From: Persicaria tinctoria
Taxonomy: Eukaryota > Streptophyta > Magnoliopsida > Caryophyllales > Polygonaceae
Assembly (NCBI GenBank): GCA_037127255.1
Contig: JBANSL010000019.1
Span: 16,577,001-16,641,000, forward strand
DNA: 64,000 bases
Direction: 5' to 3'
Part shown: positions 46,946 through 57,953 of the stretch, piece after piece
Position numbering within the stretch: position 1 is the first letter of the stretch
Layout of the letters: the number at the start of each line of letters is the position of its first letter
Translations under genes and position numbers: made by a program
Notes under the pieces: model-generated
Seen by the model: only the letters and a program-made list of their open reading frames with translations
Databases searched by the model: none
What the model was told of the DNA's origin: nothing

Positions 46946-47552
46946 AGACTTTGGCTCATGGCATCTTCTTAAAGGTTGGAGAGGATGAAATTCAGCTAGA
47001 GACTGAATAAGTTAACTCTGTTTGTTGTAATATTATGTGAGTCCTGATCAAGGAAAAAGAAAAGAGATTAATTTGTAGCAATTACTTGTTTGTAGGCTCT
47101 GTTCTTCACTTGTGACATTCAGCAAGTAATCGATTCGCTGTTTTACAGAGCATTGTAGACAAGTATTTCAAATCCATAGTCTGCAAACTTTAAAGAGATT
47201 CAAATAACATATTTACAGTCGGTTAACCTTGTTACTTCCATTACACATGTTCAATACAAAAGATGCACTAAATATGTCGGTAAGGTTAAAGTTAAGAACC
47301 CATGCTAAGCAGTACATCACCTAATAGGTTAAAGCTAAGAACCCATGTTCATCCTTTAATCTGAATTCATCACCTAATACAAAATGGTTAATTCTAAGCA
47401 TTACATGGCTCGCTTTTACTAAAACTTAAGCCAAAATATAAATCCAATAAAATACCAAGCTTCACAATGCTAAAGTTCATCCAAACATGATTTTCAATAC
47501 ATTAGGCATGTCAATTCTCTGCCCACACACACACACACAAAAGTCTAGCAGA
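46946..47552. other. Interval without recognisable features
   Basis: AT-rich, no gene. A short CA run at 47523-47539 precedes the CACTA terminus. Confidence 0.5.
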
Positions 47553-48060
47553 CACTACAAAAAAAAAAATTAAATTTGCCTCGGAAAAAATGTCGTGGCA
47601 ACAGGGGTGTTTGTGGTGGCAAAAGGGGTGTAGCTTCGGCACAGCGACGGCTAATGGGGGGGTGGCGAACCGGGCGGTGGCAAATTATCCTAGCGTCGGG
47701 TACTAGCCGTGGCAAGTTTGTTAGCCACGGAAAAAGCGACGGCAAGCGACCCCAGCTCAAAATGACGACCAATATGCGACGGTTGTATGCCGTCACTAGT
47801 GAAATTGAAGGCGGGAAATTTTGGGCGCCATATTCTGGTCTTGCCACGGCAGTTGGTGTGGCAAAACTTTTGGCGCCCAAAATTTGGCGGGAGAGATTTC
47901 GCACCAAAATTGGCGTGGCTAAGAGTTTGCCACGGCTGTAAGCCGAAGCTACGATAGCAGTCCGTATAACAATCTTGCGACGGCTCGACCCCGTGGCTAT
48001 TTGTTTTTTTTTTAAATGCACATATTTGTAATATGGTAAAGGTCCATTCCAATACATCCT
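47553..48060. repeat. CACTA terminal and subterminal repeats
   Basis: GC-richer block after the terminal CACTAC with repeated CGACGGC, GCCACGG and GTGGC words in both orientations, plus GGCGCCAAAATT-type palindromes. Open frames here are by-products. Confidence 0.7.
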
Positions 48061-48777
48061 ACAAACACCTTGTTTGAAGTCCAACAACTAATTCAGCCAA
48101 CAGAAGACAGAAAGATCCATGCAGATCGATAACAAAGACTGCGAAATCCCAAAATGTACTTAGAGATGTAAATTCACACGACCTAAACCATACAATATAG
48201 TCTTACCAACAAACAAAAAGTCCATAGAACCTGGTGCTAAACTGCGTCATATTCACCATGTCAGACAACACCTCCGTCATTCACATCGTGGGCAGATTGT
48301 TCGGTGTCTTCTTCTGGTTCAGTTGAGGTGTTAACATCAGCTTGCTCATTGTTGGATAACATAGCATTTCCATCTCCAATTGACTCCCTTAGAATAGTCT
48401 TATGAACACTTGCCTATAATTGAAAAGCAAAAAATTGACTTAAATCAAAGCTAACAACCTTACCTCATAATTGAAACGTAAGTCCCGATCTTTGCAAAAA
48501 AAAATGACCTTGATGGATGCCAATTTAACCTAACATGCATCCAAATATTTATTCCAATAAGTGGGGGCAATCATTGTATGTTCTAAACTTTCTAAGTCGT
48601 CTAAAAAATGGAAGTCGTTCCCCTAAATGCATTACTTAAGAGAAAGACATAATAAATAACATTCAACCATCCAAAAGAGCTAAGTTTGAAAAGTGCAATT
48701 TCGAGTATGATAATAGAAGGAATGAAGTGAACAAAAAATCAGTAATGCATCAGCCATGCACTTTCCTTAGCGCTCAT
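48061..48777. other. TNPA 3' flank
   Basis: No coding sequence beyond short fragments. It lies between the TNPA-like stop and the CACTA end. Confidence 0.45.
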
Positions 48778-50665
48778 TTAAAACAAGTCCTGACTTACTT
48801 GTCCGTGTGAACGTGAGCCTCTCTCGTCATGGCACCGACAACTCGCCATCCATTCAGTTCTAAAGTCTTGAAGTCTCGTCTCTATGTGGTTTTTTAGGTT
48901 GTCTTCTAGTTGTTGGGCAATCTCCCGCATCTCTCTAACACTGATTTGACCCGTGTTTGATATAGAGTTATAGACCAAACGCGGAGGGGCACTAGCACCA
49001 TATGTGCGGCATTATCTGTGACCATCAGGTCCAATGATCTCATGGAATATCCTATCTTTCACGGAGTCAAGTCCTCGCTGATCCTCAGGTTCCATTTCTA
49101 AGAGGGCTTTGTAGTCTTGCTACATTATCAAACAAGGTCAACATTTGAAGATAAAAAATGGCAACCAAGCTGCGAAAATTCAGTTCATATATCATTGAGA
49201 AAAGGAAAAGGTTGAAGAATCTTACAATGGTCTCAATAACAGCAGGATCATCTGCATTTCGGGATGAAATCCACAAGCTCATCTTATCAGTTGGTTGGTT
49301 GGATTTGAGCCTCCATTTAAATGAAACAAATCCAAGTCAAATTAAATACAAACCTCATGGATTTGATCCATGCAATTACTCAAAAGTTCAGTCATTAAAA
49401 ACATAAGAAATGCATAGAATCATGCAACGTAGACCATACGAACCTCATGTCTTACTTCAACGAATGACTTTCGCCCAGTGATATGCGCCAGTCCATGCTT
49501 ATCTCGATTCTTTGAGTTCTGCTTAGATTGATTCTGTACAGAAAAAGACTTTACAAAGAGGCTGCACATTTTTGTTGCGTATGGACCATTGAACATGAGA
49601 AGGAAATAAAGAATACCTGAGCATATTCACTTCTCCAGTATTCAAGGAGCAGAACCCAATCAGCTGGCAGGACATTCGGAGGAGGGAACTTCTCTAGATT
49701 AGGCTTATTCATGGCCGCAGTAAAATATTTGGCCTTTGTTTTTTACTTATAGTCTTTCCACATGAGGTTGCACATGTGCAAGCAAACATCTTTGAACTCG
49801 TCGGGAGGATTCAATAAATTTCTCTACACCGAAATAAAACACCTTCACTTAATAAGGTAAAGAAAGAGGTTGTATGTTATTGTTTTACTCTTAATAATTA
49901 CCTAGTGTCTTTTCCTCTTCAAATGAATGAACCTATTGTTTTAAGTATGAAAGAAATAGGAGGTTATATGCTACATAAAATACCTTCACTTCTTCTCATA
50001 TACCATCCATCACATCTTCTCCAAAAGCTGTCCACTCGAGTACAGTCAGCGGAAGTCGTTGCCCATCACTCACTAATATTCCCAGCTGCGATCTGTGATT
50101 TTTGGCGTTAACCCCAACTGGAACGAACACCTCATTGAATTCGACTTCATACTTAGCTCTGGTGTTCCAACCTAGCACATCCTGATTGTGACCTCTACGA
50201 ATAACTACAAGTGGCTCTTCTTCTTGACACAACAAATATTTAAGAATTAATGAACACATGTGCATAATCAGAAGAATACACTAGTGTATAAAAGGATGCA
50301 ATGATTGCCTTACCAGCTGGATGGTCGGCCGTCTCTAGAGCATCTGGATGCGGAGTACTGGGTATAGCAGTGGCAACTGGAGTTGCGGCTTCAGTTGCAG
50401 GAAGTGAAGCATGCGGTTGTGGGGAAGCGAAGGTTGTGTCTCTGTGGGGACTTGAGTAGCGCCTTGAGTTGCAGGATACGAAGGCTGTGGCTGTGGGGGG
50501 ACTAGAGCAGCAGTTGCATTTGATGTGGGATCAGTTAGAGGGAGTGCTCCTGACGCAGGTGGTGAGGACCCACCTTGCTGAGAGGATGTCGAGCTTGTAG
50601 TCTGTAGAAAATCAGATATTTTTCGCGGTCTCCCTGCTCCAACCTTGCGTTTCTTCAGGGGTGCC
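48778..50665 (-). pseudogene. TNPA/Transposase_24-like gene of CACTA element
   Basis: Minus-strand blocks: an exon from 50665 with KKRKVGAGRPRK (basic, AT-hook-like) and a Pro/Gln-rich tail; 50265-49996 (VVIRRGHNQDVLGWNTRAKY); about 49800-49620 (LMWKDYK, PPNVLPADWVLLLEYWRSEY); 49540-49450 (SKQNSKNRDKHGLAHITGRK, then SFVEVRHE); about 49280-49220; and 49120-48778 (DSVKDRIFHEIIGPDGH, a stop, then a coiled-coil-like tail). The KNR...H..G.KSF and EIIGPDGH elements match the plant Ptta/En/Spm transposase family (PF03004). Stops near 49740 and 49015 indicate decay. Confidence 0.65.
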
Positions 50666-50756
50666 TATACGAATACGAAAATCATTAGTGTCAAGACAAA
50701 ACAAATAAAAAACATGCAGCTTACTCTATTGAATTGGACTCGATCTTGCCAACTGT

Positions 50757-52650
50757 TGTTGCAGGAGGATGGTCAAGTATGAAATAAATATAAAATAAAG
50801 ATTAGATTGACTTCCCTGTCTCAGCAAATAAATACAAGACTTCCTCCCGTTGTAGTAGAAGGTTGTCAGGATCGAATCCACGAGGAAGCACGTCAGCAGT
50901 TCTTAGGTAGCAACAAATCTCACAGACAAGCAACATAAAGACAGAAATAAAAGCAAAAAAAAACAAAGCAAAACAGAAATAACAAACGAAGACAAGGAAT
51001 AAAAGCAAGACAGCAACTTTACTCGATCGCGACAACAGGCCTACTCGAGATCGACTACAGCAAGTCAACAACAGGAAACAGAAACTGAAACAGGTAATGT
51101 CGAGTAGAAACTCTCCTCGATATCGAGTACAGGCTACTCTGTATCGACTAGAAACTCAGAAAACGTAAATCGCAGATTTCGAACACAACTCTCAGATTTT
51201 CGACGAAATAAATTCAATATATAAAAAACTTCCAAAGCCAGGGTATCAACGCCACAACGATAACCATGCAAAGTAACACATAAAGGCATAAAAGATCATG
51301 CTTTCCATCAAACAACTTTCGTTGTTAACAAATAGGCATATAGAGGCTTTCGCATAAACCCTAATTGTTACTAACCCTTTTCACATAATTAACCCAAGTT
51401 GCATTAAGATCAGTTTCGCTTCAATAACACAAACAAGGATCACCTTCAACTCTCGCAAAAGAATCATGCTCATAGGGATAGAAGACGAATTGCATAAAAA
51501 GATCTGACCTTTGCCGCATCTCCTCACATGGCCACCGTCGGGCTCACCCCAGCCCCAGAAGTGGGTGGACTACTCACTCTTCATCATCAAGAAAGACATT
51601 AAATAACAAAACAAACTAACTTGCATTGAATTAAATAAAGAAAGCTTACAACCCACAAGACAAATCCGCTTTCGCCTTTCCACCTTGCTTGCTACAAACT
51701 CTCTCTCTACTCCTACTTACTTGAATGGAATTGATTGTGTTTCTGAATGAATGAAAAACCAGCCCCTAGGGCTTTATTTATAGCCTTCTAATCCTTGCTA
51801 ATCAAGGATAAAAATCTCTATCTATATCTAAAATTATATCTAAAAGCTTAATGATAAATAAAAGCAATAACATAATTAAATCTAAATAAGGGAAATATAT
51901 ATAAAGTCTTCAAGTGGATAGATCTCTCTCTTCATGAAGGATCTTGATAGCTCTTGATAGATCCGGATGGAATTTGATCTCGAAAATATCACCATCGGAT
52001 TCAGGATAGAACCTTAACAAGATCCAGATTACTCGACGTCGGTCACTTGGGGTTTCCTCGACATCGAGCAGCTTCCTCGACGTAGACCAGCTTCCTCGAC
52101 GTAGAGTAAATCTCCTCGACGTAGAGTAACTCTCCTCGATGTAGAGTAACTCTCCTCGACGTAGAGCAATACTTGTCTTCATCTCGTGCTCGATCTCGTC
52201 TTCTGGAGCAAATGTCGAGCAAGCTCTTGTCGATGTCGACCAATGTGGTCGATTTCGAGTAACGCTGTTGCTTTCAGCATTCTGCTCCGTTCTTAAAATG
52301 CACTTTCCCGAGTCCTCGTTCGTCGGATTGATACATATGACCATGCGTTGGAAAGCTCTTTCCGAGGGCTACAACTTTCATGAAGACATCAAAGCTCGAT
52401 TCATAATGATAAAAGCCGAAAAATGGGTTTTTCTCTAGCTGCACCATCCTTAGCTTCTCCATGAGTTTTCTTTAAGCTCCAAAGTGCGTCCGATTTCTGC
52501 GAAATATAACCAAAACTTGTGTAGACCTCCATATATTGCAAATAAGTGTAAAATACACAGATTTTGTATTATTCTAACCCAAATGTATGCAATGTATTCA
52601 GAAATCGATATAAAAGTTACTGTTAAACATGGCAAATTAGGCTCACAACA
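50757..52650 (-). repeat. LTR of Athila-like copy C
   Basis: The minus strand runs from TGTTGTGAGCC to TCCTCCTGCAACA. Alignment with LTRs A and B includes the tobacco-type TATA block (51775-51782), the CCCAGAAGTGGGTGGACTAC area (about 51555) and the terminal 100 bp. TCGA-N2-TCGA dyads are at 51020-51150 and 52030-52260. Confidence 0.85.
52054..52171. repeat. 19-20-bp tandem array in LTR C
   Basis: Six units, each with CCTCGACGTAGAG or a close variant, start at 52056, 52075, 52094, 52114, 52134 and 52154 (CCTCGA positions). I see no equivalent array in LTRs A or B; it looks like local amplification of one TCGA dyad unit. Confidence 0.85.
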
Positions 52651-52667
52651 AACACCCCATACTTAAG
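52651..52667 (-). other. Polypurine tract of copy C
   Basis: CTTAAGTATGGGGTGTT on the minus strand directly precedes the 3' LTR. A similar AAGTATGGGGTGGGG lies 1.2 kb upstream (near 53845), as in copies A and B. Confidence 0.55.
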
Positions 52668-53889
52668 CTTGCTTGTCCTCAAGCAATACCTTTATTTGTC
52701 AATTAGGGGAAGAAATCAAAACTCTCAACATATTAGATTCATTGCCATTTGACCCTGCAATCAATTACCATCCTCGAAAAGGTACTAGTGTCACAGATCC
52801 ATGCATGTGCAAATATAAAAAAGCAACATCTACTCACAAAAAGAGGGTTATGAAAAAAACAATTTTATATGTGACAAAGCAAAAATAATCAAGAGGATTT
52901 TAATTAAGCTCAAATAAGGAGTAGATTGGTAAAAGGCTAAAGGTGGGCAATTTTTGGCAATGTGGTGCTAATGATCCGGGGAAATGGAGTATTTCCAAAC
53001 TTGAATTTCCACATTCCTTTTCATAAGATTCATCACCTTTCATAATGCTTTTATCAATAATAATGCTTTTACCTCTCTGACCCCAGCACTGCCTTCTCGC
53101 GAGTCGCAAACATGGGTGTCATGAATGGCCCCGGATACTTAGTGCTTTGGACTCCTCACAATGTGTCCCATCTCTCCAAACTATTATCTTAGAGAGCAGG
53201 GTCAATCTACCTTTATCTCCTGAGGTGATTGGATTTTCTTTCACTCATTAAATTTTCCATATATTTCAAACAATTTCCTTCAAAAATCCAATAATGATAA
53301 TAAACACCATATGATAATCTCCATAATGTAATATCATTCTCAACATAATCCCCGGATAAGGTAAAGAATGGCAAATATTTAGGTCATGTGGAGCAATAAT
53401 TGAAATAAGGCATAATATGGCTTTGTGTAATGCATAAGCATAGGTGTGGCTAGGATATAAACAATGGGCATTATATGGAAATATAAAGTCCTCCATCATT
53501 TTATCATGCAACATGTCAAAAGCAACTTCAAATTTTACCTCCTTCTATTGTTTTCATAAAAATATGCACTTCATTGTGACTTCCCTTTACTAGGCCATTT
53601 CATGCTATATCTCTAATGAATCCAATTTTGCATCGTTGAGTCCAATATAAGCTTCCATGACATTAATCAAAAAATTTCATTGGGGGTCATTTTTCTCAAA
53701 CTTTGGAAAACATGCATGTAAGCACATAAATCAATAATGCATTCCAAAATAGCCATGTAGCAATCCAAAGAAATAAATTCTAAATATGCACACATAATGT
53801 AAAATAAAGTAAATATGCATAATGTAAGCCCTTCCCCCACCCCATACTTAAACATTACAGTGTCCTCACTGTATAAAAACAAGGGCAAA

Positions 53890-56127
53890 GAATTTCATCC
53901 ATGAAAGATGGCGGAAATATCTTCTCAATCTCACATTGGGTTAGGGTGATCTGAGAACGTGCCTCTTCCAATGACGCACTTGTATTAACCTTCGAGCTCA
54001 ATACCTTGAAGAACTTTCCTACTTCAATCAAAACGGAAACCACATTCGAAGGCAATGAACTTCGTATACAGAGCGGAATTAGTTGTTGTAAAAGGATGCG
54101 GCAATCATGGCTTTTCAGGCCCCCAATGGTTCGATCCTTTAAGTTAACCCTTCGGGCAATACTAGAACATGAACCATCCGACATTCTTGCCTTAGATAAT
54201 GCTAATAAGAACTTATCCTTCCCAGCGTTGTCCATCTCAAATTTAGCTCTCTCGTACACCTGACGACCTAATTTTGTGACCTTCACATGGTATTCCTTGC
54301 GAATCCCAAGAGTCTCAAGGTCGTGACAGGCAGAGACATTGTCTTTTGTTCTACCTTTCACTCCCATGATTGTGTTTAGAACATTTTCGGCAAAGTTCTT
54401 CTCAGAGTGCATCGCATCTATGTTGTATGGCAACAAATTGTCTTTCCAATACGGTAGCTCAAACAAGATGGTCTTCTTCTTCCAATTATGCTTCTTTTTT
54501 TTGCTGGATCCCTTTTCGGCCTATCGGGTCCCATCTCCCTTCGCAATATCATGTCCTCTTTTTTATAACAAGTAAGAACTTTGTTAGCTTCAAGCTGGGA
54601 GAGGGGATCAGCCGTAGTAAGTCGAGGAGGTGCATGATCAAATTCTCGTCCATCATAAAATGACTTAGAGTCTCGTCGATACTTGTGAGCATAGGGAAAG
54701 AACCTCCTACTCCTCCCGTACGACCACTTGTGGCTAGCTTTTAAGTACGTTGACCCTGGCTTGATGTTGCAATTTGGACAGGCATACTCACCTTTAGTAC
54801 TCCACCCAGACAAATTCGCGTAGGCTGGAAAGTCGTTGATGGTCCAAAGTATGGCAGCCTGCATTCGAAACATTTCATTCATGGAAGCATCAAATGTGGG
54901 TACGCCCACTTCCCACAATTCTTTCAGCTCTTCTATCAAAGGCTCCAAATATACATCTATCTTATCTCCGGGTCCTTTTGGTCCATCAATCAGCACAGAA
55001 AGGTATACATACGGTTGCTTCATGATAGACATAGGTGGTAAGTTGTACGGAATAATGACAACAGGCCATGTACTATGATTCACATTTTGATTCCCGAAAG
55101 GGTTAAATCAATCAGAAGCAATCCCAAGGCGTACATTCCTCATCTCAGATCCAAAACTCGGGTGTTTAGCATCTAGATGCTTCCAAGCAGGGGAGTCCGC
55201 AGGATGTCGGTAGACACCGTCATCAACATGTTTCAAGGAATGCCATTTCATTAGGGTGGCAGACTCGGCTGTCGCAAACAGCCTTTGAAGGCGAGGCGTC
55301 AACGGAAAATACCGAGCTTGTTTTGCAGCTTTTCGTGTCCCTGATTAAAAACCCTCAACGGTTTGCCTCCATCACGATTCATTGCAGACTGGACATTGAT
55401 CTAGGTTTTCATTTTCATTTCGGAAGAGCAAGCAACTATTAGGACATGCGTCCACAGTGGTGAAGGTGAATCCTAAATCGTCCACTAACTTTTGGGCTTG
55501 ATAATAAGATGTCGGAAGGTTGACCCCTTCAGGCAAAGTCTCGGAAAATATCTCTAGAAGTTCCTTGAATGAGTGATCTGTCCAACCGTGTAAACTCTTT
55601 GCTTGTAAGAGACGCACAGCAAAGGACAAAGTAGTGTGCTTCTTAGATCTCGGATATAAAGGCAAGTTGGCAGCTTCCATTAGCTTCAGGAACTCGTGAG
55701 TACCCGCTGTTTGCGTAGTAGTGGCACCCTCATGAACGCCGTCATCTTCCAGAATATCCGGTTCAGGAACGTCGGTCCTACCAAATGCATCTTCCACCAA
55801 TCTCATCATATCCACATCCATGAAACCATCTGGCTCAGCTAGCACTTCACCCCTCATTTGCGGCTCCTCAATCAGATCATGAATCGTCTCACCATGTTTT
55901 GTCCATAACTTGTAACTAACCAAAAAACCGTTTTCCCGAAGATGCTTCTGCACAACGTCTCTATCAAACATTCCCCTATTCTTACATTTCCTACAAGGAC
56001 AGTATATGCGAGTCCTATTATCCTTGTTGGCATATGCAAAGTCTAGAAATTCATCTAGCTTTGCATAATATTCATCGGATACTCTAGTACCCCAATCAAT
56101 CCATGACTTATCTACATGGATTGGCAT
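53890..56127 (-). pseudogene. TNP2-type CACTA transposase
   Basis: From Met at 56127: an N-terminal transposase-associated domain (SWIDWGTRVSDEYYAKLDEF, CPCRKCKNRG), a TGA at 55372 after QCPVCNES, then the Transposase_21 core: WPVVIIPYNLPP, YVYLSVLIDGPKGPGDKIDV, LEPLIEELKELWEVGV, FPAYANLSGWSTKGEYACP. GIASD is followed by TGA where Gly is expected (55108), before FNPFG. A frameshift near 54475 leads to WKDNLLPYNIDAMHSEKNF and a DUF4218 start (GLKSHDCRILLQQLIPLCIR, FFKVLSSKV, EKIFPPSFMDEI). DUF4218 is cut off by Athila copy C. Clearly non-functional. Confidence 0.85.
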
Positions 56128-56554
56128 GTCCTATTTGACAGAAAATAGAAATGTTATAACTATGTATCAAAATAGAGTGAAACTATATTATGAGACTTTG
56201 AACTTTAATTTTTTATGTAGGTAGGAAATTAGTTTCCCTTTCTTAATTAAAAGCTTGAAGACTTTGAACTTAATTAATACTCGTGGTGGCCTTTTTACTT
56301 TACAGTTAACACAATTAACCCACACACATGAGTAGTGAAAGACATGCAACCTTATAACAACCCTATGATAACTGTCTAACTCACCAAGTGAGTAGTCAGA
56401 GAGAGTAAAAGACGAACTTTGAACAGAAACAGACGGATAAGATAGAGAAGGAGAAAAACCACAAGATGGTCTGGACAACTTATTGCTCAGTTGGTGGATG
56501 TGTAAATCAAGCGACAACCTCAAGGACCTGCCTGCAGGAAACGGTAGAAACATC
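56128..56554. other. TNP2 upstream region
   Basis: No coding sequence is supported. It should contain the promoter and leader of the TNP2-like gene. Confidence 0.45.
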
Positions 56555-57130
56555 AATGTTTAGTTTTTTTAATGTTTGTTTGTAAATTTTTATTTATAAT
56601 GTTTGTTTTTTCAATGCTACTGTATTTTCAGAAAATCTGATTGATTTTAAAAGTATGCAATTGTTTTCCCAAAGCTCCTTTAATGCATCTATTTTCAGAA
56701 AATTTGATATTTTCAATGTTTTAAAATGTTTTCCCAAAGCTCCTTTAATGCAACATTTGAAGATCAATGGAACTGTTTTCCCAAAGCTCCTTGAATGCTA
56801 CTGTTTGTTCACAAAGTTCCATGATAGTGTTTATTTTACTAGACTCACAAACTTACTGTTTTTTAGGTATTATTTATACACAATGTAGGTTGAAAATGTT
56901 TAGTTTTTTTAATGTTTGTTTGTAAATTTTTATTTCTAATGTTTGTTTTTTCAATGCTACTGTATTTTCATAAAATCTGATTGATTTTAAAAGTATGCAA
57001 CTGTTTTCCCAAAGCTCCTTTAATGCATCTATTTTCAGAAATTTTGATATTTTCAAAGTGTGCAACTGTTTTCCCAAAGCTCCTTTAATGCAACATTTGA
57101 AGATCAATGGAACTGTTTTTTTTCAAAGTG
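56555..57130. repeat. Direct duplication of about 340-bp unit, AT-rich
   Basis: The stretch starting AATGTTTAGTTTTTTTAATG at 56555 recurs at 56895 with very few changes through about 57115. Inside, TTTTCCCAAAGCTCCTTTAATGCA-like phrases recur about every 60-100 bp, six times in total. Confidence 0.85.
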
Positions 57131-57630
57131 TGCAACTGTTTTCAAAGTGATCATGGCTTTTCAGAAAATTTTATATTTTGAGGCTGATGTTATTCGAGTT
57201 TCATGACTACTGTTTTTTTATGCTACTGATTTTTGGACAGCTCCTTTAATGCAACTGTCTTTTCTACTTTAATCAATGCTACTATTTTTTTTACTATGGT
57301 CAATGCTATGTGGTTTTTCCTATTCTTTTTTACTACTGTTGTTTTTACTATGGTCAATGCTACTGTTTTTTTTCTAATAACTTCAAAGCCGCTGACAGGA
57401 GCAAAAAAGCTGCTCACATGCTTTAAAAAGCAACTACAAAGCATCAAAAAAGCTTCAACAAAGTCACATGTTGAACATTGGGCAAAACCATATATTTTTT
57501 TTTTTTGCCAAAACCATAATTTCTCAATGTATTTATATGCTACTAAGTCTTAACCTCTCCCCTACAGATTGCTACCCCTTCATCCTTGCAATTGAAGCAT
57601 ATCTCTCAAAAACCTTTCCCCTTCAACGAT
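57131..57630. other. T-rich interval before the SIM-Agenet exon
   Basis: ACTATGGTCAATGCTACTG phrases recur at 57265-57370. No gene is supported. It would contain the promoter of the following gene. Confidence 0.5.
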
Positions 57631-57952
57631 ATGGAATGCTCTTCAAACCACCACGGCCCCTCATCCGGCCTCCCTCCCCGCCCCATCCCCATTGTTATAT
57701 TGTCCGACAGCTCGGACGAAGGGTATGATTACATAGGTTAGTCACTGATTTTTTTGGTTTAGTATTCATTTTTTTACATGTATCCCTAAATTAACTTGTG
57801 TTTATTTTGTATGCAGCACCAATGCCGGGGCCATACCGGCCAAATCAAAGAGTGGAGGTCATAGGGGCAGAAGGCGGGCTGCTAGGATCCTTGTACGAGG
57901 CGACCGTTCTAAGGAGAGTGGATCCAAGCCACTATGAAGTGGAGTACGTCAC
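57631..57952 (+). CDS. Agenet-like domain protein with SUMO-interaction-like motif, 3'-truncated
   Basis: Exon 1 (57631-57736) encodes MECSSNHHGPSSGLPPRP and then IPIVILSDSSDEGYDY. Exon 2 (from 57817, after TGCAG) continues in frame with PGPYRPNQRVEVIGAEGG, LLGSLYEATVLRRVDP and SHYEVEYVT. IVILSDSSDE is a hydrophobic core followed by Asp/Ser/Glu, the classic SUMO-interacting motif layout. The second exon fits the Agenet/Tudor-like fold of plants (VEV...GS.YEA.V....YEVEY). The frame is cut at 57953 by the LTR of Athila copy B. Whether it belongs to the neighbouring CACTA element or is a host gene is not decided by the sequence. Confidence 0.55.
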
Positions 57953-57953
57953 C

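Larger units (their letters stand above)
50757..53888 (-). mobile_element. Athila-like element, copy C: 3' internal region plus 3' LTR
   Basis: Minus-strand order: internal 3' sequence (53888-52651; 53378-53876 matches 1-490 of copy A), a purine-rich end (CTTAAGTATGGGGTGTT, 52667-52651) and an LTR (52650-50757). No 5' LTR, primer site or gag is present. At the right the element sequence changes directly into TNP2 coding sequence near 53888, so the copy is truncated by deletion or rearrangement. No TSD can be tested. Confidence 0.8.
47553..57630 (-). mobile_element. Second CACTA (En/Spm) element, transposase genes on minus strand
   Basis: The left terminus at 47553 is CACTACAAAAAA, followed to about 48060 by subterminal words such as GCCACGG, GCGACGG and GTGGCAA. 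Minus-strand TNPA-like (50665-48778) and TNP2-like (56127-53890) pseudogenes have the En/Spm order. Athila copy C interrupts it between them. I found no inverted CACTA end before 57954, so the right end given is only a limit; it may lie beyond Athila copy B. Confidence 0.7.

Noticed and set aside
47545..48087. A 180-aa minus-strand frame at the CACTA end.
   Set aside because: It overlies terminal and subterminal repeats of the CACTA element and has no conserved domain.
52054..52171. CRISPR-like array of regular repeats.
   Set aside because: Units are directly adjacent without unique spacers of repeat length, and the setting is a plant LTR.
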